From contig NZ_CP073579.1 in assembly GCF_018199995.1 (NCBI RefSeq), forward strand, positions 930,001 to 994,000: a stretch of DNA of 64,000 nt, in the 5' to 3' direction. The DNA is from Photobacterium sp. GJ3 (GTDB taxonomy: Bacteria; Pseudomonadota; Gammaproteobacteria; Enterobacterales; Vibrionaceae). How positions within the stretch are numbered: the first letter of the stretch is position 1; each line of letters opens with the position of its first letter. Positions 45,940-56,027 of this stretch are shown piece by piece. The notes under the pieces were generated by a model, which saw nothing but the letters and a program-made list of their open reading frames with translations, searched no databases and was not told the origin of the DNA. Position numbers and translations under genes: made by a program.

Positions 45940-47634
45940 ATGACTTTGCCTTTACAGCCAAATACTTCAAGGGAATCACTCATGACGCAGGTATTACCGC
46001 ACGAACGCGTGTTGCAATGGGCGAAAGAACGCCCGGATGAGATTTTTCTTCGACAAATTATCAATCGCCAGTTTACGGATTTCACCTTCGCTGAGGTTGC
46101 AGATAAAGCACTGCGACTGGTCAGCGCATTACGTGCCCTGGGGCTGCAGCCGGGCGATAAAATCGGCCTGATCTCGAAAAATTGTGCAGAATGGTATATC
46201 TGCGATCTGGCCATGATGCTTGGCAGCTATGTCAGCGTGCCTGTCTTCCCGACGGCTGGCGAAGAAACCATTGAGCATTGCCTGACTCACAGTGAATCCA
46301 AGCTCCTCTTTATCGGTAAACTGGACGATACAAAAGCCATTACCGCAGTCACAGACAAACTGACGGATCTCATCACAATCAGTTTCCCTTACGACAATAC
46401 GCCGGCTTGTCAGCACGAACTGAATGCGCTCATTGCAGAACATGCCCCATCCGAAGAACGTCCAGCGCATCAGCATGATGACATGATGTCTCTGGTGTAT
46501 ACCTCCGGGACATCAGGGCTGCCGAAAGGCGCCATGCTGTCCTACGGTGGCTTCGCTTTCTCTGCCCAAAACCTGATCGACCATATTGGTATCATTGAAA
46601 ATGAACGTTTATTCTCCTACCTGCCGTTAGCGCACATCACTGAGCGGGTCTTCATTCTGGGGACATCCATGATGGCAGGCGTTCAGGTTGCTTTTCCTGA
46701 ATCGCTGGATACCTTCATTGAAGATGTCAAAATGCACCGCCCAACCCTCTTCATTTCCGTTCCGCGTTTGTGGACGCTGTTCCAGCAGCGGATCCTGGAC
46801 AAACTGCCACAGAGCAAACTCAATATCCTGCTGAAGATTCCTTTTGTATCCGGGATCATCAAACGGAAGCTGGCCGACGGCTTGGGGTTGAATGAAGCTC
46901 GGGTGCTCGGCTGCGGTTCTGCGCCAGTTTCACCAGCATTGCTGCGCTGGTATGAGTCAGTCGGACTCAATATCACCGAAGCCTGGGGCATGACAGAAAA
47001 CTTTGCCTACGGCACCCTCAACTTGCCATTCCGCAGTGACAAAATCGGAACCGTCGGCTGTGCCGGGCCCGGCGTCGAAATCAAAATTGCCGAAGACGAT
47101 GAAATTCTGGTTCGCAGTCAAGGCCTTTTCTCTGGCTATTACAAAAATGACATTGCGACCAAAGAAAGCTTCAACAATGAGGGATGGCTGCACACCGGTG
47201 ATCTGGGTAGCTTAGACGAAGACGGTTTTCTGGCCATTCAGGGCCGGAAGAAAGACAACTTCAAGACTGCCAAAGGCAAATATGTTTCTCCGGTTCCGAT
47301 TGAGAAACGTTTATTTGAACTGAGCGGTATCGAAATGATGTGTTTGATCGGCTCAGGAATGCCATCGCCGATTTTGCTGGCCGTGCCACATGCTTATCCG
47401 AATTTTGACCGTGAACGTTATGCGCGTCGTATTCAACAAGCCATTGGTACCATCAACAAAGAGCTGGAATCCCACGCAAAAATTAAAGGGGTACTGATGA
47501 TCAGCGACCCGTGGAGTATTGAGAACGGCATTCTGACGCCTACGCTCAAAATCAAACGCCACTTGCTGGAAAAACGGTATCACGACATTGGCAACAACTG
47601 GCCGAGAGATCAACTCATCCGTTGGGAAGAATAA
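45940..47634 (+). CDS. AMP-binding long-chain acyl-CoA synthetase (FadD/FAA type)
   Basis: 564 residues with the AMP-binding signature YTSGTSGLPKGAM, EAWGMTEN, GWLHTGDLG and GRKKDNFKTAKGKYVSP, the eukaryote-like long-chain acyl-CoA synthetase pattern. It activates fatty acids with ATP and CoA. AAGGAATGG precedes ATG 45940; an ATG at 45982 is also possible. Convergent with the ketoacyl synthase gene, with a shared terminator. Confidence 0.92.
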   Translation: MTLPLQPNTSRESLMTQVLPHERVLQWAKERPDEIFLRQIINRQFTDFTFAEVADKALRLVSALRALGLQPGDKIGLISKNCAEWYICDLAMMLGSYVSVPVFPTAGEETIEHCLTHSESKLLFIGKLDDTKAITAVTDKLTDLITISFPYDNTPACQHELNALIAEHAPSEERPAHQHDDMMSLVYTSGTSGLPKGAMLSYGGFAFSAQNLIDHIGIIENERLFSYLPLAHITERVFILGTSMMAGVQVAFPESLDTFIEDVKMHRPTLFISVPRLWTLFQQRILDKLPQSKLNILLKIPFVSGIIKRKLADGLGLNEARVLGCGSAPVSPALLRWYESVGLNITEAWGMTENFAYGTLNLPFRSDKIGTVGCAGPGVEIKIAEDDEILVRSQGLFSGYYKNDIATKESFNNEGWLHTGDLGSLDEDGFLAIQGRKKDNFKTAKGKYVSPVPIEKRLFELSGIEMMCLIGSGMPSPILLAVPHAYPNFDRERYARRIQQAIGTINKELESHAKIKGVLMISDPWSIENGILTPTLKIKRHLLEKRYHDIGNNWPRDQLIRWEE

Positions 47635-47658
47635 TCAATAACCAGGCATTTTCATCTA

Positions 47659-47682
47659 AACGGGCAGCAAACGCTGCCCGTT
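47659..47682. terminator. Bidirectional terminator between convergent genes
   Basis: AACGGGCAGC (47659-47668), loop AAAC, GCTGCCCGTT (47673-47682). It serves both the acyl-CoA synthetase (plus) and the ketoacyl synthase (minus). Confidence 0.75.
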
Positions 47683-47709
47683 CGTTATCACCAATCTCAG
47701 AGCGACCGA

Positions 47710-49553
47710 TCACTCATATTCGGCATATGGATTTGCCGTCGGCAGCGCGATGGCGTCCTGAAAAGCCGACAGCTGAATACTGTCTGGGGTCAGGCTGACT
47801 GAGGTTTCATCCATCACCGACTCACCAAAGTAGTAGCGGATTTCTTCTTCACCCTGACAAGCCTGCTGATCACGGGAGGCACTGACTTCCCGAACTTTCA
47901 CATTTCGCGCCAGATACTCCGCAACAGCAACCTGTCCGTACTTTTTCTCCAGCATAGACAATGTCTTTTGCGGAGACAGCACCAGAGCCGATGCGTTGTT
48001 ACCGCCAAAGCCTTTCGCGTTGATGATCACCCCTTGCATGTCATCACCCGCCGTTCCGGCAAAATAATGATCCATCAGAATATTGAGGTTTGACTGATGA
48101 ACATCGTCTGCAATATGGTCGATGGTTTTAATACCCGGAATCCAGCCGTACTGCCAAACCCCAGAGACGCCATCAGCTGATCGCCTGCCGCTGCACTCAT
48201 TGAGTGGCCCACATAAGACTTAATCGCTGTGACTGGCCAATTTGAAATCCCAAAGGTTTTCGCGACCTCATTCAGGATATGGCTTTCCGTGACCCGGTTT
48301 TGCGGCGTTCCGGTTCCGTGCGCCTGAACAAAAGTTTTCTGAGCACCGTCCGGCCCCAGAATTGCTTGTGCCAGTGCCGTTGCTTTCGCAACCGTCACAT
48401 AGTTCCCTACCCCCGGCGCTGAAATAGATTTCTTATTTCCATCGGCGTTAATAAACACATCTGCGGCTGAACCGTAGATGCTCACGCCCAGCTTTAATGC
48501 CAGTTCTTCATCCATCAGCACAGCGAACTGTGCAGATTCGGCCATGGTAAAACCCGCATTGTCGGAAAACGGACGACAGGCACGACGGTTATCAACCGTC
48601 TCGCTCTGATCAAGCGCTTTTAACTGTTCATCTTCCGCCAGTGCACCCATGATGCGGAAGCCTTCCATAATCTCCGAAACAACAGGCGCTTCCGCATTAC
48701 CAACAATGACGACTTTCGCCTGACCGCTCTGAATATCCTGGATCCCCTGACGCAGGTTATACAGGAAAGTGGCGCAGGCACCCATGTTCGTGCCTGTGGT
48801 TCCGACACTGTTAATCACGTAACCATTGATAAAATCAGCAGGCATTTCCGCCAGCGACAACGCCATCATTTTAGAGCTGACCCGGCCTCCCGTCAGGGGT
48901 GCGGCAACCATCCCCGCCAGAGACTGATCATCAATCTGAGCCAGGCCACTGCCCGCATAAACCGAAATTTCATCCGGACGAATATGCTGCAGCACTTCAT
49001 CCCAATCAACGCCTAGAGAATTCAGAGCATCTGAAGCGCCATAGACCGTCAATTGCAACCCCCGTGGATGATGCCGGGAGTTATACAGTTTCCCCGGCTC
49101 AAAACCGCGGGGAATATTACCGCCGCTGCTGACCGGGAAAGTGATGTAATCTGCCAGCAAGGCATCCAGTTCACCCTGCACCGTCACCTGGACTTTCGAA
49201 CCGGTTTCTTCCAGTGTCCAGTTTGCAGGAATCTGCGCGGGCAGTTTCGATTTACGCAATGTGAAACGAATCTGATCATCGCCTGCACTCAATTGCGCTT
49301 TGTACTGCTGAAGGACACGATCCGGGTCAAAGGTTTCGATCCGGCGAACCAAGGTTCCGGCTTGAATCGCTTCAATGACGGACGGTGTGATGTCATTTTT
49401 TTCCAGCCCCATTCGATGTGCCAGATCCTGCCAGGTTGAATGCATCTCGCTGGCCGGCAATATGTCTGCCAGCATGCGTTTATAACTGTGAAAACCTGAG
49501 CTACGACCTGCGGCATTGATACCGCCAATTCCGACAATCAATGGTAATTTCAT
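47710..49553 (-). CDS. Beta-ketoacyl-ACP synthase family protein (frameshifted as sequenced)
   Basis: The thiolase-fold protein has the catalytic cysteine in TNMGACATFLYNLRQG, a histidine in VQAHGTGTPQNR, another in SYVGHSMSAAAGDQ and the GFGGNNASALV block. The frame breaks in CCCC at 48159-48162; one extra base continues LGVWQYGWIPGIKTIDHIADD into the last 120 residues, for a total near 614. The long N-terminal part is unlike FabB/FabF and fits the larger ketoacyl synthases of marine gammaproteobacteria. Substrate unknown. Confidence 0.85.
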
Positions 49554-49738
49554 GTTTTGATTCTTGCTTTAATAGGAGTTGCCACACAGATTACCAGCTT
49601 GGACTGGCTTTTCATTAGGATATTGCGCCATAATTACTGCCATTCACGCCAAACCAGCTGAATAACCGGACGACTGAGTCAAATTTCAGCCATGGTTCAG
49701 CAACCCGGAAACCAAACGGTAATGTCACGGACTCAACC

Positions 49739-50716
49739 ATGAAAATCGCTTTTGTTCTTTATCCCCGCGCACTCATCACCGGCATCTCGCTGGCAGCAGA
49801 GATGCTGAGCAGCGCAGCCAGCCTTCGGCCACGGCGGGTCCAGAAATCGCAGCCGGTGACGATTTCTGTTGTGGCCACCAGCCTTGCCCCGATCACACTG
49901 AATTCAGGCCTGCACATTCAGCCTGATATGACGTTGTCAGAGCCGGAGCATTTTGACTTTATTATCCTGCCGCCTATCTGGGGGAACCCGCTGGCATCAC
50001 TCAAACAATGCCCGACACTGGTGCCATGGCTGAGTCAGCAATACCGACAGGGGGCCAAAATCATCGCCACAGGAACAGGCGTTTGCTGGCTGGCCGAAAC
50101 CGGACTGCTCGATCATCAGGTCGCCACGACACACTGGTATTTTTACGATAAGTTTGCGGCCCGCTATCCCAATGTTTCGCTCAACCGACAAGCCTCAATT
50201 ACCGTCGCCAATGGCTTGTACTGCACCGTCAGTATCAACTCACAATCGGAGCTGGTTTTGTACCTGATCCGAGAACACTTCGGCCAAACCGTTGCAAAAA
50301 CAGTGGAGACACATTTCGGCCACGAGATTTCACAATCGAATCAGCAGCCCTTTTATCAGATTGGTGGCGAAGTTCAGTTCGATGAGTCGATTGCGCTGGC
50401 TCAGGACTGGCTGAAACGAAATCTGGGACAAACCATGACCGCAGCAGACATCGCCCGGCAATGCGGCTTACCCCTTCGCACATTCCAGCGCCGCTTCAAA
50501 GCACAAGTGGGACAGACACCGCATGAGTATCTGCAATCCCTGCGTATGGAAGCAGCACAAATCCTGCTGCGTGACTTCGGCTTATCCCTGCAAGATGTTG
50601 CTGAACAGGTGGGTTATAAAGACGCGCACCACTTCAGCACCCGATTTCAGCAAGAGTTCAGCCTCAGTCCTGCGCAGTACCGGAACATGGTGAAAGCGAA
50701 AATTTATCAGGCTTAA
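49739..50716 (+). CDS. GlxA-type AraC family transcriptional regulator
   Basis: 325 residues: a DJ-1/PfpI-like amidase domain (MKIAFVLYPRALITGISLAAE, IIATGTGVCWLAETGLLD) and a C-terminal AraC helix-turn-helix pair (TAADIARQCGLPLRTFQRRFKAQ, LQDVAEQVGYKDAHHFSTRFQQEF). A motif copy at 50509-50519 is in the DNA-binding domain as VGQTP, a usual residue pattern there, so it may be chance. Confidence 0.9.
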   Translation: MKIAFVLYPRALITGISLAAEMLSSAASLRPRRVQKSQPVTISVVATSLAPITLNSGLHIQPDMTLSEPEHFDFIILPPIWGNPLASLKQCPTLVPWLSQQYRQGAKIIATGTGVCWLAETGLLDHQVATTHWYFYDKFAARYPNVSLNRQASITVANGLYCTVSINSQSELVLYLIREHFGQTVAKTVETHFGHEISQSNQQPFYQIGGEVQFDESIALAQDWLKRNLGQTMTAADIARQCGLPLRTFQRRFKAQVGQTPHEYLQSLRMEAAQILLRDFGLSLQDVAEQVGYKDAHHFSTRFQQEFSLSPAQYRNMVKAKIYQA

Positions 50717-50906
50717 CGCTTCAGGAGTGAGACGAACAAAGGAAATCCGGATCGGATCAAAGGCTTAGCAATCCAGTCAGCGGAAGTGAATTCATCCAGT
50801 CGCTATGCTGAAAAGAAAGAACATGGACCGGGCTTTACTGTAACGGGTCCTGATTTTCAGTGTTATGCAGGGGATGTTGTCGCCTCGCAGTCAAAGGCGT
50901 ATCGCA

Positions 50907-51452
50907 ATGTTGTGTCGGGTTGTTGCCAGCTTACGCTGGTTATGGTTATTCATCGCAATCGGTACTGTGCAGAGTGCCGCCGCCAATCTGTTGCCCACCA
51001 GCACAACCGTGCTGGGACAGCAGCTCTGTCGGCTCGATCTCTACCATCTGGCTAAAAATCAGTGGAATCAGATAGAAACTGATTTCCAGATTGCCTTTAT
51101 TGCCGATCAGGACTTCAACCGCCGCTATGTCGCGCTGAAAGCCGATATCGCTTACCCGAGAGGGTTTGAAAACTTCAGTTATTATCGAACTGGCCAGCCT
51201 GTTGAGATCTTTACTGCGAACTGGAAAAAATACCACGGCGGCATCAGCCTGGCGGACACCCGCCGCAGTTACAGCATTTCACATTTGGTCCGGCTGGGCG
51301 GAAACAATCCAAGACAAGCCTTTGATTTGCTGATCCGGTTAATTGCTGAAGATGAAGGCCGTTTCGAATTGCAAAGTGCCAATCGGCGCTATCGTTTCTA
51401 TCTGGAGGATGGCGATCTGGATGCTTTTTTCCATTGCCTGCGCACGAATTAA
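50907..51452 (+). CDS. Secreted protein of unknown function
   Basis: About 181 residues with a signal peptide (MLCRVVASLRWLWLFIAIGTVQSAAA). The mature part contains FSYYRTGQPVEIFTANWKKY and YRFYLEDGDLDAFFHCL and two cysteines, with no family recognised. AAAGG lies nine bases before ATG 50907. Expression and role unknown. Confidence 0.6.
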   Translation: MLCRVVASLRWLWLFIAIGTVQSAAANLLPTSTTVLGQQLCRLDLYHLAKNQWNQIETDFQIAFIADQDFNRRYVALKADIAYPRGFENFSYYRTGQPVEIFTANWKKYHGGISLADTRRSYSISHLVRLGGNNPRQAFDLLIRLIAEDEGRFELQSANRRYRFYLEDGDLDAFFHCLRTN

Positions 51453-51485
51453 GCAACGCCGAAAAGTGACTGCCCCAAAATAGCA

Positions 51486-51510
51486 AACGCCAGCGTGATT
51501 CGCTGGCGTT
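51486..51510. terminator. Hairpin between convergent genes
   Basis: AACGCCAGCG (51486-51495) and CGCTGGCGTT (51501-51510) form a perfect 10-bp stem with loop TGATT. It lies between the secreted-protein gene and the small membrane-protein gene; the T-run is poor on both sides. Confidence 0.5.
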
Positions 51511-51538
51511 CTGTATTCGTTGTCTGGTCTCTGAGGGG

Positions 51539-51769
51539 TTATTTGTGATTCTGTACGGGCTCGTACTCACCTTCAATCACACGTCCCTGACCTGAAGATG
51601 CTTCCGGATTCCCTGCGTAAAAGGTCGCGTACTGCTTGGCCAGTTTACGTTTCAGGAATGGCTGCGCAATCAATGCCACCAAAGCCATGGTCAGTCCCAT
51701 CACGGCTGCGAAAGTTAACGCAAAAAAGCCAATGACAAGCGCAATCACACCAGCAATGATATTTTTCAT
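51539..51769 (-). CDS. Small two-helix membrane protein
   Basis: 76 residues with two hydrophobic segments (IIAGVIALVIGFFALTFAAV and LTMALVALIAQPFL), a basic stretch (KRKLAKQ) and a polar tail (QGRVIEGEYEPV). AGAGGTG precedes the ATG. No family recognised. Confidence 0.7.
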   Translation of the reverse strand: MKNIIAGVIALVIGFFALTFAAVMGLTMALVALIAQPFLKRKLAKQYATFYAGNPEASSGQGRVIEGEYEPVQNHK

Positions 51770-51914
51770 CTTACACCTCTTTATCGGCTGAAAGCAGGAG
51801 AATCCCTGCCTTCAGAAACTCAGCCTCGCATAGCGAAGTTGAATGACAGTTGAACAAAAGGTCGATTAAAAGCAAGATTCAACTGTGAACAGGTGCCATG
51901 ATACCGCAATCTGC

Positions 51915-52316
51915 TTACATCTGCTCGACATATTTGATCACAGACACAACCGCCCCGCAAGGATCGAGCATGACACACATCCGGCCGACATTGGGTACAT
52001 CCATCGGCGGGTATAAAACTTTGCCTCCTGCTGCGATTGCTTTCTCTGCACAGGCGTCCACATCATCGACCGTGATATAGCTCCCCCAGCCAATTGGAGC
52101 ATCCTGAAACTCAGCCGTCCGCTCCATAATACCCGCAACCGGTGACCCACCCGCCTTGATGATGTGATACTGCTGTCCGCTTTCTGTGCCTGGCATAGGA
52201 ACTGACTCAATCTCCCAGCCAATCACTTTGGTGTAGTAATCTATCGCGGTCTGCGCGTCATCAACCAAGAGTTCAGCCCAACTGAATGCCCCATGCTGTT
52301 GAAACGGATTTTCCAT
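51915..52316 (-). CDS. VOC (glyoxalase/bleomycin resistance) family protein
   Basis: 133 residues with the paired beta-alpha-beta modules of VOC proteins: GAFSWAELLVDDAQTAIDYYTKVIGWE and GWGSYITVDDVDACAEKAIAAGGKVL. GGAGG lies eight bases before ATG 52316. Substrate unknown. Confidence 0.87.
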   Translation of the reverse strand: MENPFQQHGAFSWAELLVDDAQTAIDYYTKVIGWEIESVPMPGTESGQQYHIIKAGGSPVAGIMERTAEFQDAPIGWGSYITVDDVDACAEKAIAAGGKVLYPPMDVPNVGRMCVMLDPCGAVVSVIKYVEQM

Positions 52317-52416
52317 ATTGCCTCCATTGCACATAAAAAAGTTCCGTTTAAAGATAGTCCTATGATTTCAACAGCGCCAATAAACAAGTTCGGTTCATTC
52401 AGTCAATTCACAATGA

Positions 52417-52442
52417 TAAAAAGGCCAGCAACGGCTGACCTT
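52417..52442 (-). terminator. Rho-independent terminator of the secDF operon
   Basis: On the minus strand AAGGTCAGC and GCTGGCCTT form a 9-bp stem (one G-U pair) followed by TTTTATC, 17 bases after the restored secF stop. Confidence 0.75.
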
Positions 52443-52458
52443 CGTGCCATCTTCTCAA

Positions 52459-53362
52459 TCAGGGGGCCGAATCAACCTCGACCGGCAAATAGTGTTTCGG
52501 TTCCAGCTTCAGCCACTCGGGTAACACCGTTCCAATGGAGATAGAGGACCAGGTCCCAGAAACGATCCCGATAAACATCGCTGTGGCGAAACCTTCCAAG
52601 GGGGCGCCCCCATCAGCCACAAAGCCGCAACGGTCATGAGCGTGGTCCCGGAAGTCACCAGGGTGCGGGAAAATGTCGCAATCACAGCCTGATCATTGAT
52701 CTCTGAAACCGGCGTCTCTTGCCTGGCGACCAGCAGTTCGCGGATCCGATCAGCAATGATGATGGAGTCATTCAGCGAGTATCCCAAAATAGCCAGAACC
52801 GCAGCAAAGACGGTCAGATTGAATTCCATCTGAGTCAGTGCGAAAAATCCCAGCACCAAGACAACATCATGCATCAGCGCCAGCAAAGCCCCGCTGGCCA
52901 GTCGCCACTCAAATCGGAAACACAGGTAGACAAGAATACTCAAGAGGCACACCAGCAATGCCAATCCCCCTGATCAACCAAATCCTCACCCACCTGAGCA
53001 CCTACCATGCTGTTACTGATCACCGAAACTTCACCAGAAATCTGATGGAGTACATCTGCCAAAACCGGTGGTGCCTGATCCGGTTCTGCCAGCGGATAAC
53101 GAATCACCCAGCGCCCCTCGCCACCTGCGGCAGTCACTGTCGTTGCTTCTCCGAGTGCAGGTTTGAGTACCTCCAGCATTTGCTGATGCGTCACCTCAGT
53201 ACTGACAACAGCTTCGGTGACCATGCCCCCCGTAAAGTCCAGACCCATGTTTAATCCGCGAATCGCAAACGCCGCAAGCGAAATGAGCATCAGTGCAATG
53301 GAGACCACACTGGTCAGGTAGCGGATATTCCGAATCCGCAATTTGAAAAATTCACTCATCAT
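52459..53362 (-). CDS. secF: Protein-export membrane protein SecF (two frameshifts as sequenced)
   Basis: The restored protein has about 301 residues: FFKLRIRNIRYLTSVVSIALM start, GLDFTGGMVTEAVVS, then the multi-helix channel (VVLVLGFFALTQMEFNLTVFAAVLAILGYSLNDSIIIADRIREL). It pairs with SecD to pull preproteins across the membrane with proton or sodium force. Bases are missing in CCCCC at 52966-52970 and in the run at 52600-52611; adding one base each gives LVDQGGLALLVCLL and MGGAPLEGFATAMFIG through to the stop at 52459. The start codon overlaps the secD stop. Confidence 0.9.
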
Positions 53363-55197
53363 CAAACCCTCACATCACGACGACTGTCGCGTCCCCATAC
53401 CCAATTAATCAATGCACGCGAAGCAAATACCCCGGTGAACATGCTGGTCAGTAACCCGAGCCCCAAGGTTAACGCAAAGCCCTGAATTGGCCCGTTACCG
53501 ATGGCATACAGAATGAATGCCGTGATCATCGTGGTCAGATTTGCATCGAGAATCGTGCTGAACGCACTGCGAAAGCCGGTATCAATCGCCTGTGCAAAAC
53601 TGCGACCCTCTGCCAGCTTGTCTTTGATCCGCTCAAAGATCAGCACATTCGTATCCACAGCCATCCCTACCGTGAGCACTAAACCGGCAATACCGGGTAA
53701 GGTCAACACCGCACCTGGCAGCAAAGCGATCAGACCCAGCAGGCAAACCATATTGATCAGCAGTGCAACGTTAGCCACCCAGCCAAGACGGCGATACCAC
53801 AGCGCCATGAACGTCAGTGTCATTGCCATCCCTAAAGCCAGAGCAGTAAAGCCATTGCGAATATTCTCGGCGCCCAGAGACGCCCCAATGGTTCTTTCTT
53901 CAACGATCGTCACGGGTGCCGTCAATGAACCTGCTCTGAGCAACAAGGCGAGTTGCTGCGCCTCTGCCTGGCTGCCAGCCCCGGTAATCCGAAATTGATT
54001 CCCTAACTGCGACTGAATGGTCGCAACGCTGATCACCCGTTCCTTACGCACGGTTTCGCCCCGGGTATTCGTCTGATATTCGCGGTAAACCGTCGCCATT
54101 GGTTTGCCGATATGCTTCCCGGAAAAGTCACTCATCTTCTTGCCGCCGGCATGATCCAGTGCGATGTTCACCTCAGAGAATCCCATCGGATCGACACCCG
54201 CGCTGGCATTCACAATGTGATCCCCGGTCAGAACCGGGCGTTTGTTCAGCACCACAGTTCTGCCCTCATTATCTTTCAGTGTGAGGTGCGGGCCAGCGCC
54301 CGCTTCGGAACCCGACTTCACTTCATAAAATGCCAGACTCGCCGTCGCACCAATCACATTTTTGGCCTGAGACGGGTCTTGTACCCCCGGCAGCTCAATC
54401 CGGATACTGTGTTCCCCCTGCCGCTGCACCAGTGCTTCGGTGATCCCCAGCTCTTCGATCCGTTCACGCATGATTTTGAGATTTTGCTGGACCGTCGCCG
54501 TCTGGAAATCCAGCTTGTTTTGTGCGGTTGGGACGATGGTCAGAGACCCAGAATTCCACTTCATTTCCCATCCGGGATAATGCTGTGCAACATACTGACT
54601 GATCTGCCCCTGTGCCGCCTCCGGTATCAACTCAACCCGAACGCCATCCGTGCCCTGTGGCTGCATCCTGACCCCACGGACATGGGACTCAATCAGCATG
54701 TCGCGGACATCATCCATCAGCGTATCGCGCTGTTCCTGAAAGGCTTTCTCCACATCCACATTCAATAAGAACTGAACGCCACCCCGCAAATCCAAGCCAA
54801 GCTGAATCGGGTGAAGCCCAATTTGACCCAACCAGGCCGGCGCGACAGAAACATAGCCATAAGTAATTGAGTCTCCGGTTTTCACTTGCTTATCCAGTGA
54901 AGTGCGCGCCTGTGACTGCGCCGATTCATTCTCAAACACGAGCACCATCTGGTGACTTTTCTGTTGGATCGACTGCGCAGCGATCCCTTGCTGCTTCAAA
55001 TAATGATCAATCCCGACCACAGAGTTCAGTTCATGACGGGTATCCGCAAAATGAATCTGAATAGAAGGCTTTTCACCAAACCAGGTTGGAATCGCGCTCA
55101 GGGCAAGCACAACAATCGTGACCACCAACGCCACATATTTCCAGGCAGCATAGCGGTTCAGCACCCGAGCGGATGCATTTGTATTTTTTTTCTTCAT
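53362..55197 (-). CDS. secD: Protein-export membrane protein SecD (SecD2-type)
   Basis: 611 residues: first helix (YVALVVTIVVLALSAIPTWF), GLDLRGGVQFLLNVDV, the P1 head domain and the helices with GMAVDTNVLIFERIKDKLAEG. Its start is preceded by GAGGGGATAATC, which forms part of a hairpin (listed separately). It is directly downstream of vemP and lacks a yajC gene, as for the second, Na-regulated secDF pair of Vibrio, which supports that assignment. Confidence 0.92.
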   Translation of the reverse strand: MKKKNTNASARVLNRYAAWKYVALVVTIVVLALSAIPTWFGEKPSIQIHFADTRHELNSVVGIDHYLKQQGIAAQSIQQKSHQMVLVFENESAQSQARTSLDKQVKTGDSITYGYVSVAPAWLGQIGLHPIQLGLDLRGGVQFLLNVDVEKAFQEQRDTLMDDVRDMLIESHVRGVRMQPQGTDGVRVELIPEAAQGQISQYVAQHYPGWEMKWNSGSLTIVPTAQNKLDFQTATVQQNLKIMRERIEELGITEALVQRQGEHSIRIELPGVQDPSQAKNVIGATASLAFYEVKSGSEAGAGPHLTLKDNEGRTVVLNKRPVLTGDHIVNASAGVDPMGFSEVNIALDHAGGKKMSDFSGKHIGKPMATVYREYQTNTRGETVRKERVISVATIQSQLGNQFRITGAGSQAEAQQLALLLRAGSLTAPVTIVEERTIGASLGAENIRNGFTALALGMAMTLTFMALWYRRLGWVANVALLINMVCLLGLIALLPGAVLTLPGIAGLVLTVGMAVDTNVLIFERIKDKLAEGRSFAQAIDTGFRSAFSTILDANLTTMITAFILYAIGNGPIQGFALTLGLGLLTSMFTGVFASRALINWVWGRDSRRDVRV

Positions 55198-55199
55198 GA

Positions 55200-55290
55200 T
55201 TATCCCCTCAGCATGATGCTGAGTTGCAGAAACTAATTTGTGACAACGTCACCTGAAGTGAGAGAAAATCAGCTGAAGTACTGACGATTG
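55200..55290 (-). promoter_or_regulatory. vemP-secD leader with sequestered ribosome site
   Basis: On the minus strand CTCAGC (55223-55218) pairs with GCTGAG (55212-55207) over an ATCAT loop, and the GAG in the 3' arm is the first half of the secD Shine-Dalgarno GAGGGG. The same GCTGAGG can also pair with CTTCAGC at 55278-55272, inside the last vemP codons. A ribosome stalled near the vemP end would cover that second site. This is the logic of VemP control, seen here by base pairing only. Confidence 0.6.
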
Positions 55291-55733
55291 AGTGCCACAT
55301 ACATGGCATTGGTCTCTTTCCAGCCAGAAAGACGATAAGAAGTATGGAAATTCAGATACGGCAGATGTCTTGAATGCGACAGATCACGCAAGGCAAGACT
55401 GATACCGGTTTGGGGGAACAGCAGTGTGGTTGTATCCGCGACGTTCGGATCGTCACCCTGAGCATTAAATCGCGCGGGGGCGCTCCAGCGCAAAGAATGA
55501 AGAATTGCAACGTTTGACCCGGCATACCCGGTTTGAGTCTCGGGTAACGAAGGTTGATTGTGCGCAGATGGCTGCTCGTCCCGTACGTTCTGCTTCAGAG
55601 CAGTGGGGGGCGCAGCAACAATCTGTTTCAGTGACGCCGCTGTATTGGGTTCGCTCAGGCATGCCATCGCCTGCGCAGGCAGAGCCAACGCAAACAGTAA
55701 CAGCCAGAAAAATCGAATCAAATACGTGAACAT
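55269..55733 (-). CDS. vemP: VemP-like export-monitoring arrest peptide
   Basis: 154 residues with a signal-type start (FTYLIRFFWLLLFALALPAQAMA). The tail SGWKETNAMYVALNRQYFS holds the Vibrio alginolyticus VemP arrest pattern, W-K-E-T-N-A-M-Y-V-A-L-N, with the stalling-site Gln at residue 151 three residues before the end, as in VemP. VemP stalls in the ribosome and is released when Sec export pulls it; low export activity keeps the stall and turns on secDF. The position, 71 bases before secD, and the leader pairing fit. No other peptide of this type is in the window. A TTG at 55736 is an alternative start. Confidence 0.88.
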   Translation of the reverse strand: MFTYLIRFFWLLLFALALPAQAMACLSEPNTAASLKQIVAAPPTALKQNVRDEQPSAHNQPSLPETQTGYAGSNVAILHSLRWSAPARFNAQGDDPNVADTTTLLFPQTGISLALRDLSHSRHLPYLNFHTSYRLSGWKETNAMYVALNRQYFS

Positions 55734-56027
55734 CAATCGAAAGCCTCAAAAACCACAAGGGCACTATAAGGCTGAGTGTGACAGCACTCAAGCGAAATCT
55801 GATTCACCGGTATTGGTTATGCATCCTTCTCAAGAACCCGCCTACCACGTCCAGACGTTATAGTGTTAAGATCGCCGCAAATCAGCACGGCTTTGCGGGT
55901 TCTCTGATTCAACGGTGATTCACCGAAAACGGCTCAATTTGGGTTCATCCGGCAATTATCCTGGTATTCACAAACTGACCCTAGTCCCTCAAACCGTGAT
56001 CATCAAAGTAAAAGGTTTATTTTTCAA

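Noticed and set aside
50509..50519. GGGACAGACAC in the AraC-type regulator as an insertion
   Set aside because: The residues VGQTPHEYL are the usual pattern of that helix-turn-helix family, so chance is enough.
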